A DNA stretch of 64,000 bases from Tenacibaculum sp. 190130A14a (lineage in GTDB: Bacteria > Bacteroidota > Bacteroidia > Flavobacteriales > Flavobacteriaceae), in contig NZ_OZ040189.1 of assembly GCF_964048965.1 (NCBI RefSeq), forward strand, positions 1,674,001 through 1,738,000. The letters are read 5' to 3'. The notes beneath the pieces are model-generated. The model saw nothing but the letters and a program-made list of their open reading frames with translations, was not told the DNA's origin and made no database searches. The translations under genes and the position numbers were made by a program. Within the stretch, counting starts at the first letter, position 1; the number at the start of each line of letters is the position of its first letter. Shown here one piece after another: positions 63,218 to 64,000 of the stretch.

Positions 63218-64000
63218 ATGAAAACAAAACTTACAGTTTTACTACTATCTTTTATATCGTTTAGTGTTTTTTCGCAAAGAAAATTAGCAGATAAATTCTA
63301 TAAAGAATATGCATATGTTAAAGCAGCTGAGTTTTATAGGAATGCAATAAATAAGGGAGATGATGGAGTCGATTTACTTAGTAAACTTGCAGATTGTTAC
63401 TATAATAATGCTGACTCCAAACAAGCTGTGTATTGGTATGGATTGGCAAGTAAAAGAGAAGGAGGTTTATTAGAAAACGAGAGTATTTATAGGTATGCAC
63501 AATCTCTCAGAAGTGTTGGAGATTATAAAGAAGCAGAAGTATGGTTAAAAAAGTTACCTGAAAGTTATATCAATACACTTAATGTAAATCATGAGAAGTT
63601 AAAAACACTTCACAGAGATTCAGTGCGAATTTCTAACATGAGAATAAATACAAAAAACTCAGATTTTGGACCTTATGTACATAATGGAAAGTTTTATTTT
63701 GCTTCTGCAAAAAACGAAAAGGGAGCGCTTTACGAATGGAACAATGAACCTTATTTAGATTTGTATCAAGGTAAAATTATAAAAGAGAATCAAGATAAAA
63801 CAATAGAAGATATTATTCCTGTTGTTTCTACAAAAGTAAATACAGGATTTCATGAATCAAGTATTGCTATCACTAAAGATGGAAAAACAATGTATTTTAC
63901 TAGAAACAACCTAAATGAAAAAAACGAACTAGAACACAATAAAGAAGGTACATCTCATTTAAAAATATTCAAAGCAGAGTTAGAAGATGGTACATGGACC
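63218..64000 (+). CDS. TPR/beta-propeller OmpA-type protein, 5' part
   Basis: 261 codons are visible and the frame runs off the window. A signal peptide (about 1-20, SVFSQ) is followed by TPR-like helices (KFYKEYAYVKAAEFYRNAI, LLSKLADCYYNN, YRYAQSLRSVGDYKEAE) and then PD40-type propeller motifs (NSDFGPYVHNGKFYFAS, HESSIAITKDGKTMYFTRNN). This is the N-terminal half of the Bacteroidota family that ends in an OmpA peptidoglycan-binding domain and commonly follows type B adhesin and PorP/SprF genes. The OmpA domain itself would lie beyond the window. Confidence 0.85.
   Translation, partial: MKTKLTVLLLSFISFSVFSQRKLADKFYKEYAYVKAAEFYRNAINKGDDGVDLLSKLADCYYNNADSKQAVYWYGLASKREGGLLENESIYRYAQSLRSVGDYKEAEVWLKKLPESYINTLNVNHEKLKTLHRDSVRISNMRINTKNSDFGPYVHNGKFYFASAKNEKGALYEWNNEPYLDLYQGKIIKENQDKTIEDIIPVVSTKVNTGFHESSIAITKDGKTMYFTRNNLNEKNELEHNKEGTSHLKIFKAELEDGTWT

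Overview
The window is AT-rich chromosomal DNA that reads as a marine member of the Flavobacteriaceae (Bacteroidota). The evidence is proteins with type IX secretion (T9SS) sorting domains of both type A and type B, a PorP/SprF-family protein behind a giant gliding-type adhesin, an ABC-2/M1-peptidase fusion typical of the phylum, candidate TAnnTTTG (-7) promoter boxes, and a lack of Shine-Dalgarno motifs. I cannot name the genus. I saw no rRNA, tRNA, CRISPR array, insertion sequence or prophage.

Region 1 (1-6194) is the right end of a beta-glucan (probably laminarin) utilisation operon: the 3' end of a GH17 gene, a GH30 lipoprotein, a sugar-cation symporter fused to a GH17 domain, a free GH17 without signal peptide, and a LacI-type regulator. 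Any SusC/SusD pair would lie to the left of the window. Region 2 (6199-12640) is a divergent mutagenesis/DNA-repair cassette: an accessory DnaE and a Pol IV on the minus strand face a LexA-like self-cleaving repressor and a DnaQ/GIY-YIG nuclease fusion on the plus strand. An imperfect palindrome overlaps both promoters.

Region 3 (12991-31440) is a surface-protein locus. It starts with a membrane-bound TPR/HTH regulator. A 2883-residue leucine-rich adhesin, a repeat-stalk protein, two more secreted proteins, a T9SS type A protein and two very small ORFs follow. Three of the large proteins end in the same roughly 220-residue module with a dockerin-like calcium-loop pair. Region 4 (31510-37676) pairs a LytS/LytTR two-component system with a divergent ABC ATPase and an ABC-2 permease fused to an M1 metallopeptidase.

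Region 5 (37884-46238) holds an AraC-type membrane regulator, a DUF2911 protein, an apparent operon of three secreted hydrolase-like proteins (PDZ/alpha-beta hydrolase, S41-like, DUF885) and mnmE on the minus strand. Region 6 (46745-64000) is a gliding/adhesion operon: a small secreted protein, a 4998-residue SprB-like adhesin made of nested 279, 783 and 246 bp tandem repeats and ending in a type B sorting domain, a PorP/SprF protein, and the 5' part of a TPR/beta-propeller OmpA-type protein.

The observations I rate highest are the transporter-GH17 fusion, the LexA-like divergon with its operator, the shared dockerin-like C-terminal module in proteins lacking recognised T9SS signals, and the hierarchical repeat architecture of the giant adhesin.
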